From Ectocarpus siliculosus (lineage: Eukaryota > Sar > Phaeophyceae > Ectocarpales > Ectocarpaceae), in the NCBI GenBank assembly GCA_000310025.1, contig FN649753.1:687299-748558 (forward strand): 61,260 bases of DNA, in the 5' to 3' direction. The notes under the pieces were generated by a model, which was not told the DNA's origin, searched no databases, and saw nothing but the letters and a program-made list of their open reading frames with translations. Position numbers and translations under genes: made by a program. Within the stretch, counting starts at the first letter, position 1. Each line of letters begins with the position of its first letter. Positions 34,396 through 47,376 of the stretch are shown here, piece by piece.

Positions 34396-35598
34396 ATGTT
34401 GATTCCCATGACGGTGACAGCACGAGCATCTGCGCGGATAGCGCCGGAAGGATCGGTGGCGAAGGAGGCTACACCACAAACAACCAGAGAGGCGGCAAGC
34501 ACCAACGGGCAGCACAAGAGACAGCGAACAGCAAGATGCACAGGAGAGGCCGCAGTTCCGGTTCGCGGATCGGTGGAGTTGTGGCAAGAAAAGTGAGTGT
34601 GTCGTCTGAAGGCACTTGAATACTTTTCACTCATTTTCGCTTCCCCGTTGGTGTTGTTTTTGTTGTCGTTGTTGTTGCTTCAATTCCGTCCGATAACGTG
34701 TGACGTAGCAAACGTTTCACCTTACTTACCCAGTAGGTCCTTGTCTCAGGCCGATTGCAAGTCTCTTGACCAGTTTGAAACAGCAGTGGAGAGAGGACTC
34801 CGATATTCAGCTGTGGTGAATGTGTGGTCGGCGCGGACTTGAAAACTTCCCGAAACGATTTCAAGTAGGTTTTCCCGCACAGCGTCCGCATTCCAACTGA
34901 AGGATTACACAAATTGTTCCATCGGATGCTTTCGTACCTGCACGCAGGTGACCCCCAGGATGACGTTGCTGGTGTTGGCAACGGCTCTGTGCCTCGTAGT
35001 CTTCTCCAAATACGCGCGAACCAAATCATCAGCGCCCTCGGTCGACGGCGCGGTTGTTTCTGCTAGCGGTGGTGGACGCGGTACTGGCGGCGTTCGACAT
35101 CCCTCAACCTTACCAGCGACCACAACAAATGGCCCCCCGCGCAATACTCTCACCGAACAACGTTCGGTGATCACCAAACAACGCTCGGTAAGAGAAGCCA
35201 CGGACAATTACCTGCGTGGCCGAGAGGCAAGGCAACAAGACCGGAGAAACAAGAGATATATGGGGAGGCCACCCGCGTTCGCCGCGGACCCCAAGGAAAC
35301 CACTGCCCGACCTGGAAACGCCGCTGTAGCCGTAGCACCTCCGCCGGAGCAAAAAAATGAAGAGCCGTCGGGGTTTGGAACAGAGTCGGGTAGGAACAAT
35401 GGCTTTGACAAGGTAGACGACGAAAAGGAGGCTGGGGCGGTGGGGATGGAGAAGAACTACAATAACATGGCGGTCGCGGCGGCAGAAGCGGCCGCAGAGG
35501 CCGCATCGGTGGCAGCGGCGATGATGCAGAAGGGGCGGGAACATGTGGATGATTCGTACGTCCGGTATGTCGAAAAAATCAATCTCGGTCTATATTAG
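34396..35598 (+). CDS. predicted single-anchor membrane protein, unknown function
   Basis: The main exon has an ATG at 34960 and 212 codons to a stop at 35598. It starts with a hydrophobic anchor (MTLLVLATALCLVVFS) followed by KYARTK, a long polar stem, then an Ala-rich helix ending in Met-Met (AAAEAAAEAASVAAAMM) and RYVEKINLGLY. A first exon is plausible: ATG at 34396 to a donor (AAAA|GTGAGT) at 34593, joined in frame to an acceptor (CCCCCAG) at 34958. That would place a basic 66-residue tail before the anchor. It resembles the gene at 46114 in layout and in the Ala-rich, Met-Met segment, so the two may be diverged paralogues. Other stem-type Golgi enzymes share the layout, but no catalytic domain is visible. 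Confidence 0.5.
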
Positions 35599-38500
35599 TG
35601 TTTATGCTGTTGTAGACATCAGAACTTAGGTAACCACCTAAGGGGTATTACCAGAGCGGTCCTCGGTATGTTGATTCTGTAACCATAGCAGTATGGTACA
35701 TCGGACCATTGTCCTATAGGATATTATTGTAAAGTTGCTACAGGTTGGACTAACCGCTTGATCCTGTGATCGTTACGTTGCCATAGCCCGTGTGCGGCTT
35801 TCTTCCGGGATGAGAATCAATGGCTCGCAACCGTGGTGATCGCCCCCACTCTCTCATTTTCTCTGCCTCTTTTCTTTCTTCGTACATCTACCAAGGCCCT
35901 TGGCCTCTTCGAGGTCCTTCGGGACTCTTGCGAGTCTCAGGACTCTCCCTTTCTCTTTCTTACCTTTCGGCCAACAAAGCGCCAGTTCGAACCTTTTTAT
36001 CTGGTCTACAACAAAAGTGTAGTTCACAGTCGCTCTGTGAGCCTCTGCACACAGTGGTCATTGCCAGGGATACACCCCGTCCAGGGTTAACATTCCAACT
36101 GGTTATAGGGGCCTTACGGTAGAGATTGTTGGCCCATTCGTGGATTGCCTGCCATGGGGTAGACGACGAGTATGGTGGGCAGGACCAAGTCGGGTAGACG
36201 CGCCTCGCATACATTTCGTGGGTAGCGGTTGGGGGAGAACGATCGTTCTTGTAGTATGGCTGGTGGTATATAGACCAGGATAGAGGGGTGGCGTTCGTTC
36301 TAGAAGCTCAAGCGAACGTCGACAGTTTGGAGGGTTTTCTCCTACAGTAGCGGTTCTGGCGTGCTTTTGACGTTGGTCCCAGCGTGAGGCAGAAAGTCTC
36401 CCATAATGTAAAAATAATATTTGATGTAGAAGTTGCACACCGCCCTCGCGAAAATGAAGTTGATGGATGCTGTATGAACGTGACACTGCGGCAAGTTGCT
36501 CGAGATGAACACTCTGGCATGTTTTTCGTCATTTCGTTTGTTTGTTTGGGATTGTATGTTGCATTTTGCGCGTGCAGCGGGGCTGGTTCATGAATGTTGG
36601 ATTTTTTCACTCTTGGCCGTTGCTGTTGTTGTGGTTGTTTCACCAAAACACACCGTTGGCCTTGGCTGGTTGTAAATACGTCATCAAAGACGCAGCACAG
36701 ACATTTTTCGGTTATGAACCAGAAATGTTCTGGGATTCGAGTACTGCCGGTGCAATGCATTTGGGAACCTCTGCATTTCGGAACCTTCCACGCGAACAGT
36801 GCAAGGGGAGCCGGCGCGCGAGGGAATTTTCGTTGATTTTGCAGCAGCGGTACCTCTGCTGTAGGGAACGCCCTCATTCCATGCGCATGGGGAACCTCTG
36901 CGTTGGGGGACCGCTTCATTAAGGGACCTCAGCCCAGAGTTGGCGGGGGGACCGCTCGTTCATTGGATTTAGTGTATCGTACAACAACCCGGACAAAACT
37001 TGCAGAGGGGGCGGCACGTGGCCAGTAGGACTTTTCGTTGATAAACGTTTCAAGCAAAGACGGCTAGAAAAAGACGGTTGAATAGTATGACTCAACCCTC
37101 CTCGTGTCAATTGAATCACCCGGAAATGGACTTCGGCAACAGTTAGCCTCAACTTCCACACGCAGGCTCCTACGCCTTGTGCTAATTTTTCGTAGCTTTC
37201 AGTGTTCACTCCCAGGCCCACGGGTTCTTTGTTTTCTACTGGAGTGTTTTTCACAGCCACTGCCGTCGATCGAGCAAGGATATCTCAGGGGGAATCGGCA
37301 GCCATCGGATACCATTGAATGTTCTTGTCATGGCCTTGTCATGACTATACAGCTGTAGCAGAGTTTATCATTCTTTGGATAAAACCAGAAGACCCCACTC
37401 ACGAGTGGAATGAGAATGAATGCCGACGACGCTCCTCGTTTCCACGGAATAGTGAACAACTCGGTCATGACATACCGATGTGCGGGGTCTCAGTTCTTTA
37501 CCTTTTTGGAGACGGTGCGATACTTCCGCCCTATCTACACCCGTTAGTCTCCATTCAGTCATAAATCGAGTCGCCGCCAAAAAGAAAGCAAAACGCTTTA
37601 TTTCGAGGTAGAGGATTTGGGACACAGGGCTGTTTCATTCAACCTTGGTGCCGCAATGCTCAGAGTGTGAAATTTTACAAGGGCACTCACTTGTGCGAAG
37701 GGCAGCCATTGTCGCGTTGAGTAAAGCCAGGTGAAGCAAAGGTGTACCTGGGTCTTGAATTTCGTGAGCGCCCTGTTTGCGACATGCCCACGCTGCGGCA
37801 CTGCCGTGTGTGGGGCCTGGCTTCCAGTCTTCCATTCATAGATTAGATAATAGGCGTCCGTACCAGCGTCAAGCCCAGATATTACACGAAGAACAAGTTT
37901 TGCCAGTTTTTCCCGTACTCCTCCACCAAACCATTCATACATGTAGTCTACCCGCTATCTGCATGCAGGAGTTTTCTTGACGTAGACTACGTGCTTGTAG
38001 GTGGCTAAGCTGCCTCCTGGGCACGACTGCGATGCAGAGAAACGTTTGTTTGGTGACCCAGCACATGCGCAAAGAAGTCAGTATACCCGTCGCCAAAATG
38101 CCACATCTACAGTAGAACGAACCAACCATGGATAAGCAGCGTGCTGTGAAACAATTAGCACCAACAGCAGCAGCAGCACAAATATACCTGCCCCTTCCCT
38201 CTCACACACCTCTTTGCACATACGGGGAAGCGGGCGACAGACGATGCAGGCTGTACAACGTGGCAACTCAAACAAACGGCACATACTCGATTCACACAAA
38301 CCGATGCATCTAACTGCAACAAATATTCTGATTGTGTTACATGTATTATAGTGCTGTTCGGTCTCCATTTACAGTACAGAGGGCGCCTAGCAGAGAGCGC
38401 CTAGGAGCTACGAGCTCAAAAACGAGATGACTCAACAACTTGAACCCCACACAAGAACATGCAGAAAGGGCCCGTTTGGCCGAGGTCACTGGGTTCTTCT

Positions 38501-39384
38501 CTTGGGGATGTATGCTTGTGGATGTTGACGATTGTCCCGTATCGGTTCTCGAAGAGGTGTTGTAGATTGTCGTCGTATGTTCTAATTTGTTCTTGAGTTG
38601 GTGCGTGCTCTCTCCGCAGTGTGTGTCGCGCGAGCAGAAAAAACCCTATGCAGCAATGGCCACTGATGTACATCCGATTGTGCAATCTTATAGTCACAGG
38701 TCAAAGGTGAAACTCAACTGCTGCGTGTGAGCCTGTACGTGTCCTGTACAGCTGCAGCGCGGTGTATCAACTCACTTGTTGTGCCGCTGGACCCTAATAG
38801 TACGAGAGGCTTGGCTCTGAGTACGCAGGAAGTCCGAAGGAGAAGAAGATGGGTTGGTGGAAATGTAGTTACTTGATCAGTGGAGACCAGAAAGAATGTA
38901 GAGAACCAGAGTGAAGCCACAGAGGTGGATCTCTCCAGAGAAGCAGAGGGTTGGAGAACCCCCAAAGATGCAGAGTGAGAGGATGGGGCGGGTACGCGCT
39001 CATCCTCGAAATCATGGAATCACACCTATCCGACAACGTCGACCAATCACACGTGTTCAGAATACGGCACTAGTAAGCTACGATACGTTTCTGGAAATAT
39101 GATTTCAACACCATGCTCTCGAACTTGTGCCACGTATGCACATCAAGTATTGTACTTGCACGCACAAGTGATTACTTGCACTGACGTACGACAAACCGCA
39201 GAATTCATCTTCAACAATTGAACTACTTCCAAATTCGACTGCTGAGCGCATACGAATATGCATTCATTCATGCACGCAAGTCTGAGTTACTTACGGCGGT
39301 ATATCCTTTCATACACGCAAGTCAGAGGCACTTGCGACAACTACCCGATGCATATATATCTCCGAGCACGCAAGTCTGAGCTTG
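35599..39384. other. no supported gene
   Basis: Mostly AT-richer, unique-looking DNA. A minus-strand open frame from an ATG at 37942 (GGGVREKLAKLVLRVISGLD) has some protein-like character but no recognisable family or clear splice partners. Short repeats with CACGCAAGTC recur between 39270 and 39385. Confidence 0.4.
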
Positions 39385-39457
39385 TTAGGAAGGCTTACCC
39401 ATTAGACTACTCAGTCAGCCGGCGGACTGAGTAGTCTAATGAGAAAGCCTTCCGAAC
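39385..39457. repeat. near-perfect palindrome
   Basis: The arms CATTAGACTACTCAGTC and GACTGAGTAGTCTAATG, extended by GGAAGGCTT and AAGCCTTCC, meet at GCCGGC with no loop. This can extrude as a cruciform, and as RNA would form a stem of about 36 bp. Confidence 0.9.
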
Positions 39458-40422
39458 AAAATATATACTCTCGGCTTGTTGCCACCCGGGTGGTCACTGG
39501 GATTTTTAGAAGTAGGGATCTCCGGGGACGGACCCCTCGCCAGGCGCTGCCGGAAAAAGAACTAATGGTTCTTGTGAAAGTGACCAGCTGGGATTCGAAC
39601 CCGTGCGTGTGACTATGACATATTTCTGGAAATCTAGGCTATGCAGACTATTTCTGGATATGAAACACAGGACATCAACCATGTCTCCATATTCCGAGTA
39701 TGACAGTCCATACGGAGTTTTACCTACTACACGACATAGCGACATTGACAATATTTGAACTAAATAGTCAAACTGACTACCTAATGCTGAAGCTACGGTA
39801 GTGCCAAATATTCCAACATCTTCTTACATCCATGTGATTTCGTCCAATTTATTTTGGCGGCAAAGATTCACAATTAAATGGTGCTCAAGTGTTGATTTCG
39901 GTATACTGTATAGTCCTTAACGCAAGTAAGTGAGTGACGTGCGGGAGTTTTTTTTTTCTATTTTTTTCTTGTATTGATGTATTGTTTTTTTATACAACAG
40001 TCCACGGTCCTTCGGTATCGTCGATGTATTGTTGTCGATGATGCAAAGTTGGAAGATGATGGGTGAGTTTGTTTCCCCACCGAGAATAGCAAAACGAACC
40101 CCGAACAAAATCAGACTTGGCGGCGTCTAGTCTGTAGTCTTCCTCGTAAACCAGTCATCATCTGTTACGTACTCTACATACATGGTTGTATTCGAAACTA
40201 CAGGCACAACAACAACAAGCCGGTGCTTGTATTGTTCATTGGAGTTGCACAACATGTATGTACAGTGCCGGCCCGCTCGTAGAAACACCTTCGTAAGAAA
40301 TCGAGGCGGCTCAGAATTTTGAAAAATGATGAAAAAGTGCCGGAAATTGACCTCATTTGACGGAGAGTGATAACAAAAATGGACTCCAAAAAGAATTAGA
40401 ACAATTTCGACTTCCTACACAG

Positions 40423-40657
40423 ACAGGTGGAGGTCTACCCCCCTTTCCCAAAATGTCGGATGCCTTCGCCCCCATTGTAGGGACCTTGACAAGGTCGAAC
40501 ACCTTGGAGAAGACAACCAAGGCCTCAAAAGGAAAGAAATCGAGGATTTTTTTAGGCCTTTTGTTTGTCTTCTCCAAGGTGTTTGACCTTGTTAAGGTCT
40601 CCACAAGGGGGCGAGGGCATCCGACATTTTGGGGAAGAGAGTGAACGTCCACCTGTT
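40423..40657. repeat. long hairpin / foldback element
   Basis: Arms of about 100 bp: the left begins ACAGGTGGA and continues CCAAAATGTCGGATGCC...CACCTTGGAGAAGACAA; the right is its reverse complement, ending TCCACCTGT. The loop is about 35 bp. Short open frames on both strands are by-products of the symmetry. Confidence 0.85.
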
Positions 40658-42452
40658 AGACACAAGAAGCAGAGGATTCAAGGTTGCCCGCAGGAAAAAA
40701 GGAACGGCCTCCGCGAGCATTCAACGGGTGGGATACAACGGGTCGGTGGCCTATTACATCGCCGCAAGTGGGTGGGTCTCCTTGAGATTGCGTCGACGGA
40801 CCCCCCGGATGTGTCGCCGCTTCACGAAAACTTGTGTTCTTCAGCACAAGGAAGGCAATGCCGCTTTCAGACGCCTCCATCGGCAACCTCGAGAGGTTGT
40901 CGAGCTATCTTTGTTATTGCCGGCTACGTAAAAGAGAGCAGCCACGCACAGATTCCATCAAGAAGCACATGAGGGCTAAAAATCCATCGACGACACGTTC
41001 TGGTCGCATGTGGAATGCAAAAAGATATGATAGAGATGGTTTCGTTGTGTCATACTAAGAAAAAAAAAAAAAAAGCTTCGTGGCTGGCTGTGGAAAAGGA
41101 GATGATGGCAAATTGTGCAATTTGTACGGCGAAATATAAGAAATGGCGAAATAAGAAGTTGTGCAATCCTCATCGGGGAAAAATAGAAATTATGGCATAA
41201 GAAATCCAGCTCACTTTTTATGGCTGCGGCAAAAAGATTTGAGCCTCAGCCAACCTCAGCTGAAATAGGTGTTTCTTACGAGCGGGCCGGCACTGCTGTA
41301 CAATACATAAACCATAAACTGCTGACTGCCACCCGGGGCGTTCTCGGCACACAGCACATGCATGATGAGCGGCCACTCACTCACCTACCATTGCTCGCCT
41401 ACAACAACATGCGTTAACCCCGTGTACACCGCTCATTGACCAGTGACGCCCACCGGCGTGTGGCATCCTTCCTACTAAAAAAGCATGTTCCGCAGTTTAG
41501 TCCGCTCTTTTATCGCGTCGCTCTCCGGAGATCGTGAAGTCTTGATTCGATCGGGTCGACTCCGGTTAGACTAGATTCGATTTTGATGCGATTTCGGTTG
41601 CGAGTCCACCTCTTACCTGCCAGCTTTTGCCACTGATATAATATCGAACCCATGTCGAATACACACGAAGTAAGCTGCTAACTAACATGAAAAGATTCCG
41701 TCGTTTCCCGGAGAGAAAATAAGCTGCTGACGGTTGGTCACCCATTATCATGAGTGATCCATATAGTATAGACTATGTCCGGAAAATAGTATAGACTATG
41801 CATCGGAAAAGAAAAGAATGCAAACATGTGATGTGTCTATCTTCCCTTGCTTCCCATAATGTATGAATGTACGATGTGTGAATGTACGTGTATTGTCTTT
41901 TCTCCCTCTTTTCTTTTCTTCCTTTCGTTGTCTTGCGTTCTTTCGTCCCTTTTCGACCGGGGTCAATCGTCCGTATCCCAGTGATTGGCCTAGTGTTCCT
42001 TTTACAGCAGTAGTAGTATGCATAGATGTTTTTTTTCTCTGTTTTTCTTTTCTTTTGGGTACAGAGAAAAAACAAAATTGCGCCTTGTCGGACGATTACT
42101 TTCTGTCCATTTTTATTTTTTTCTTGGAAAGGTACCCCCGATTTGTTTGGTGGAGCAGTTGGCACGGAGGAAGGCGTCCGCGTCAGTCAGTTGGACCAGC
42201 ACGAACATTAGAAAGGTTTGTGAATGTGAAGACAACGACAACAACAGCAACAATCACACTCGTACACCCGCGGGGTGGTTTCGTGTGTACATCCTACGAC
42301 GAGCAGATTTGGACGTGTTCTATAAAGCAGAACCTTGGTCGACCTTCCTCCCATATGAACCCGGCTGATTCGTAAACATCTCAGTAGTGATTGCAACGTG
42401 CGCCGCGTTCTCGACCAGTTCGCGGCCGCTAGGCCGTGCTTTGGCCGTTGGT

Positions 42453-42472
42453 GAGGGTTAGGGTTAGGGTAG
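42453..42472. repeat. short interstitial telomere-like repeat
   Basis: GAGGGTTAGGGTTAGGGTAG, almost three TTAGGG units, internal to the window. Confidence 0.8.
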
Positions 42473-42621
42473 ATGTGGGGTGAGGAGCTTAGCCTTGCTC
42501 GCGTGAGGAACCTAGCCTTGCAAAGTGCAACATCGGCTAGACCTAAAGAGTCACTAACAGAGTGTAACTTCTGTAGACCTCAAACATCTATTGTACGCAC
42601 GAGCGCCGGACCCCCCTCCGG

Positions 42622-42744
42622 GTGCGTACAACCGAGAGGTGGTGGTGACTGCAACTTGCAAAGCTTGACGTGACGAGCACGGTCTGCGTACAAGGGAGGG
42701 GGCGGTGGTGACTGGAACTTGCAAAGCTTGGCGTGACGAGGACG
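42622..42744. repeat. tandem duplication, 62-bp unit
   Basis: Two units each begin TGCGTACAA, share AACTTGCAAAGCTTG and GCGTGACGAG-type sequence, and end ACGG. No gene is evident around them. Confidence 0.85.
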
Positions 42745-45700
42745 GCCTCCCGGTGCCCAATTTTAGCAACAGCAAACGAACGGCTGGGGCGACCCCCTCG
42801 AAGTTTCCCCGATCTCTCCCTTTTTCATCCACATACGGCAAATGTGTGTGTGTTCGTTTGTCCGTCCTATTTTTCTGGCACCAGCTACTGTACACACCTG
42901 ACTTACACCTCTCAAGTGTGTACATAAGTTCACTTCGCGGCGGGGGCAGCCCGCACGAGAGCCTCCGAGCGTTGGCCGTCTCCCGTGTTTCCGAACAGAC
43001 ACAAATGAGTTACTGCTGGGGCACTGGAAGTGTCTCCGTCGTACATACCAGGTACACGATAGTCACTTGCTGTACTGCTGACGTCCCCTGTACCTACAGT
43101 GATGTGTGTACAGTATTTTTTCAACGTCGAATCTCGAGAACTTCTTCTTGTGGACTAGTCTACACTGTACGTATCTCACCGTCCACGTAGGCGCGGTACA
43201 TGCTACCGCCTCGGCGAGAGTTCACAACGTGAACTAGAGTATTTCCATTGTGCATACTTTGGGTATTGCACGCTTTGTCTCTGTAGCCGCCTGCGTCCTG
43301 TCTTCCCGCGTGCAGCGTGCACATAGGAACGTACGTCAGTACTGAAGAATCTTTCAGAGGCCAAAGATATAGAGTCCGCAGTGTAGCATCAAAACGTTTC
43401 AACACATTCCCTGCATGTATCGCCTGTCTGCACCGAATCGTTCCAGTGCCTCCTTCGGCGTCAGTCGGTGGATCAGATGAGGAAATGACCAACTTCAACA
43501 TTTCGGAGGAGACAACAGGCCGAAGCAGCGAGATGAGCGGAAGCAGCGAGATGAAACGCGAAGATACCGTAGTAATTCTGAATCTTTCAAGGCAAAAGAC
43601 AACATTCGATTTGCAATTTCTATTACATGTGTACTGCTGTAGCCGAAATTTCCTTGCATGGCCGGTGTCTGCACCCAACCGTGCCCCCGCTTCTCCTTCG
43701 CCAGTCTGCCTCCAGGACAGGAACGTCACCATCACCTTCATCAACCGGGAGAAAGGAGTGGACGAGACAGGCAGCAGGCAGGCAGCATCAAGCACAAGGG
43801 TTACCGAAAGGCATAGCAAGCACCGTTGGTCACCGAGAGTCGTGCACTACCCTGGTTTAGTGGTCAACCTAAGCCTAGGCGTAGGGGGCAGAGAGAGAGA
43901 GAGGTGAGATGTGGTGTCACGCAAAAGGACCTGCGAAAAGAGAGGAGAATAGAGGTGATCCCAGCTCTTTCCCTCCAGCTCTTTCTCGGTGTGTTTGAGC
44001 TCGGAGTGACGATGGAAGCCATCGTCTTGGCGTTGCCGGTAAATGTACCAGCAGCAGCTTTGGTTAAGCTTGCATGACGCGTGTGTGTGCGTTTTCTCGT
44101 TTCTCACAACTCAAACTGTCAATAAATAAGAAACCCGTCGCGTCAGGCAAACAAACCACGCAACAAGGCAAAAAACCCAGGCGGTCTACAGCACATGCTA
44201 TTCGAGGTGTTGTCGGAGATGAAATAAATATGCAGACCCACGCGCGGCGAGCCCGAGAGAGCACGGCTAGAGATGTATTCAATTGCTGCCGTCCTTACAC
44301 TGGCGTTCATCCATCGTTGACGACGAACCCTCTGTTGGTACAGCACCTCTCCCTTTTCTCAAGAAATACACCCAACACGTAGTAGATGGTGGTGGTCCTT
44401 TCCCCTCTTGACGTCAACACTCCTTCGGCGACGGGGGGTACCCAGTCGATATGCCGACCCTTCATACATAATTCATGGCCCTTTTCCCAGGAATCACGTC
44501 TGACTGCGCAGCACGTATGCCTAACTATTTAAGCAGTATTTAGCATGCGAGGCTTGCAGCTGCCAAAAAATGATAACGGCAACAGTCTAGTTTGTGTTGA
44601 AACGACAAGCAATATGAACCGCACCATTCATCATGGATTTGTGTGCGTACGGAATGCCGCAAGAGGCGAACAGATTAATCCCCCCTATAAGATCGACTTG
44701 CAAAAATGATCCGATTGCTCCACCACGCACCGAGGCACGTTGGTATAAGAGTCTTTGGGTGCCGCCCAACGTCAATACACCGCACGGTACCGAAAGGTTC
44801 GCCAACCTTGAAACGATCCTCCAAATGTAGCTCTTGCGAAATGTATGAGCTACAGCAGTACAATTTATTTTTCGGAAAATCTCGTAACCACAGAGAGCAC
44901 AAGACTTAACGCATGCCGCCTAAAAAAAAGCAGGGTCAGATACAGGGAGAGGATACAGGGAGAGTCACCAAAAATTGGAACGTGTTACATATCCATCGTG
45001 GTTTCCTGCTCGGTGTCCGCTCGGTGGTGAAAGTACCGTACGACGCATCGAGAGGAGGTGCCTCGAGGTTGCTTTTTTCCGGATCGATCGATCGCCGCCC
45101 CCTCTATTGGACGACGCGCCGGGGTATTCCTTATTTCGATTTTGTTGACGCGCACGCCCTCCGGGTAATAATCCCAAGGCAAAAAAAGAAAAGACTACTG
45201 CTGTGACATTTTGCAAGATTTTTCGTCACTGGGGACGTTTTCTTTGGGGAGCACAAGGAAGCTACGAGGATAGTGTACTTCAAAGACTGGACAGACAATA
45301 AAACAAAGCGAGAAGGGAGCAAGGCTTGGTCATACTGACAAACGCGGAAGATTCGGAAATGAGGTCTTGCATTATTTGCGATGAAGCTGAGACTTGGAGT
45401 TCGTGCAGGGGATTTTACTTGCCATAAAGGACAAAAGTTTTCATCGGCATAATGGCAGAAGACGAAGAGTTGTGAAGCACATTGCATGCTCGTGTGAATA
45501 CTACGTATTGAGGAGAGTTTTCCAACATGCATGGTTGGGCACCGTTGGATGTGCATAGATAGGAGGACGGGGCGCCCTCCTGAGAGACATGAAGGGAAAG
45601 ATGAATGTGACATGTGCATATGGCGACAGTTGGTGTCCCGGGCAATAGTGGGGACGAAACGATAGCTTTACGAGGTGTATGTGCTTGAACTACGAGCGGT

Positions 45701-46113
45701 GACCTGTCCCCAAGAGGGACTCGCGCGTGGTCAATGATCGAAAGACTGAAGCACGCGGCACATGCTGATGAGAACTCTCCCCACGCCCCTCCAACTACAG
45801 TAGTGGATGTTCACCAATCCCTCATGACGCAGAGAGATGCTGTCCGTCATAGGTTCCTGAGGTTCCAGGCGTGAGTCATCCAACTTGCCCAAGGTCAAAA
45901 CGTACCGGCACACCTCCCGTCGGGGCGTTGTGTCAGGCTTTTCAAGCAGTTCGGTAGGAAGGCAGAGATATATTATCTCGGGCACAAATAGGATTCCCTC
46001 TGTATTGTTCTTGAGCCTGATGATGCTGAGCCGTCTTCCTTCCCTTCGTTCGCACGGACTGTTGTCTATATCGCCAGACGATAAGAGAACGCCCTTTCCC
46101 GGCTAGGTCGGCC
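42745..46113. other. no supported gene
   Basis: Open frames here (for example on the minus strand at 43160-43819) lack family resemblance, coiled-coil or membrane pattern, and splice context. Nothing further seen. Confidence 0.4.
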
Positions 46114-47079
46114 ATGCTTCCCCACAACAGCAGCAACGGAAACGTGAGACGAAGATCGAGCAGAACCAATAAAGGAGGGTTGGGATGGATGCATAGGCCG
46201 GCGTCTGTCATGCTCAGATGGTCGGTGACCGGACTGTCGGTCGTCTTCACTACGACCTTTGTCGTCATGTATTGCCACCACGGGATGGGAAGGCCTGTCA
46301 CCCACCACCTTTCGATCGGGGGCGGGCGTTCCCACGTGTACGAGGATGTTGAGGGCGTCCGCGGTGTTGCTGTTGAACACGGCGATTCTGCTCCTGCTGC
46401 GGTCGCTGTCGTCCCGCCACGTTCGTTGTCGCCACCGTCTTCTTCCGCTGGACCTATGAAGCGTCAACAATTGCGCGGCTCAAGAAAGGACGCCGTCGCC
46501 TGGCGAGATTGGCGCTTGACCAACGGAAAGTACGTTGCCATCAACAACAAATCTACGCCGCCACCAACAATACCCGCAGATAATACGAACAGCAATGGAA
46601 GCGCTGGCGACGAGGGTCTTGGCAACGAGAAGGGCATGGACCATAGGAATGGGAAACCGTCCGAGCTAACGAACGAAGCTGCGGCGAACGAGGCCGTCCT
46701 CGCGCAACAAGCGGTGCTAGAGATTGTGGCATTTCCGCCGGATAGCGGGGAACAGGAAGAGGAGCAAGATAGCGGGAGCCTAGAGCGAAATCACAGCGGT
46801 CAGCTCATCAGGCGGATAGAACGAGAGCGCCTGGAAGAGGAGCGCGAGGTTTACAACATCCACATCGCTGCGGCCGCTTCCGCTGCCGCCGATGCAGCCG
46901 TGATGATGGGGGCGCAGAACACGAGAATGCGGCGTTTGGAAGGGGTCGGACGAGGTTTGGTGGAGCGTTATGGACTGCGTCAACGGACGGAGAGGAGCGA
47001 ACGCGGTGAGTCTCTTGGGTTTATTTTTCATGAATCACGGCCTGCATTCTTTTCGCAGTTCACTCGACGCCAGTTTTGA
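46114..47079 (+). CDS. predicted single-anchor membrane protein, unknown function
   Basis: 321 codons from an ATG in good context (GGCCATGC). A basic N-terminus (VRRRSSRTNK) precedes one hydrophobic segment (WSVTGLSVVFTTTFVVMY), which suggests a type II anchor. A long polar stem follows (RDWRLTNGKYVAINNK, acidic EEEQ stretch), then an Ala-rich helix with Met-Met (AAAASAAADAAVMM) and an Arg-rich C-terminus. An optional 53-base intron (47006-47058, GTGAGT...CGCAG) would change the last residues and stop at 47087. The gene at 34396 shares the anchor, stem, Ala-rich and Met-Met order. No enzyme domain is visible. Confidence 0.55.
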   Translation: MLPHNSSNGNVRRRSSRTNKGGLGWMHRPASVMLRWSVTGLSVVFTTTFVVMYCHHGMGRPVTHHLSIGGGRSHVYEDVEGVRGVAVEHGDSAPAAVAVVPPRSLSPPSSSAGPMKRQQLRGSRKDAVAWRDWRLTNGKYVAINNKSTPPPTIPADNTNSNGSAGDEGLGNEKGMDHRNGKPSELTNEAAANEAVLAQQAVLEIVAFPPDSGEQEEEQDSGSLERNHSGQLIRRIERERLEEEREVYNIHIAAAASAAADAAVMMGAQNTRMRRLEGVGRGLVERYGLRQRTERSERGESLGFIFHESRPAFFSQFTRRQF

Positions 47080-47307
47080 TGTCTTGAGTGGGCGGATCAC
47101 CACGTTTACCAAAGCGCCGCGCGCCAACCTCGTTTGAGCTCGTCACTCCATCCTACTGGTACTGTCGCTGATGATGTCGCTGTCGTCTTTTCACGAAAAG
47201 CTTGTTGGGGCCACTATGCACTGTAGCACTACAGTATGTAGATCGCCGCTTCGCGAGGCGTGAAAAGGATAGCTGCGCGGAAGAGTATAGAAGATAAACG
47301 TTGACTG

Positions 47308-47376
47308 GTCAGATGGTCTAGTTTTATCTAGTAAAGGATACCCGCACGAGTTCGAATACCGGCTGTAGCACTTTTG
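47308..47376 (+). repeat. tRNA-like SINE head
   Basis: An A-box-like GATGGTCTAG and a B-box-like GAGTTCGAATACC are spaced as in a tRNA, but the acceptor stem does not close. Probably a SINE fragment, not a functional tRNA. Confidence 0.4.

Noticed and set aside
39575-39650. tRNA gene on the minus strand (GGGTTCGAATCCCA)
   Set aside because: A good B-box is present, but no A-box lies at the right distance and the T-stem has only three pairs.
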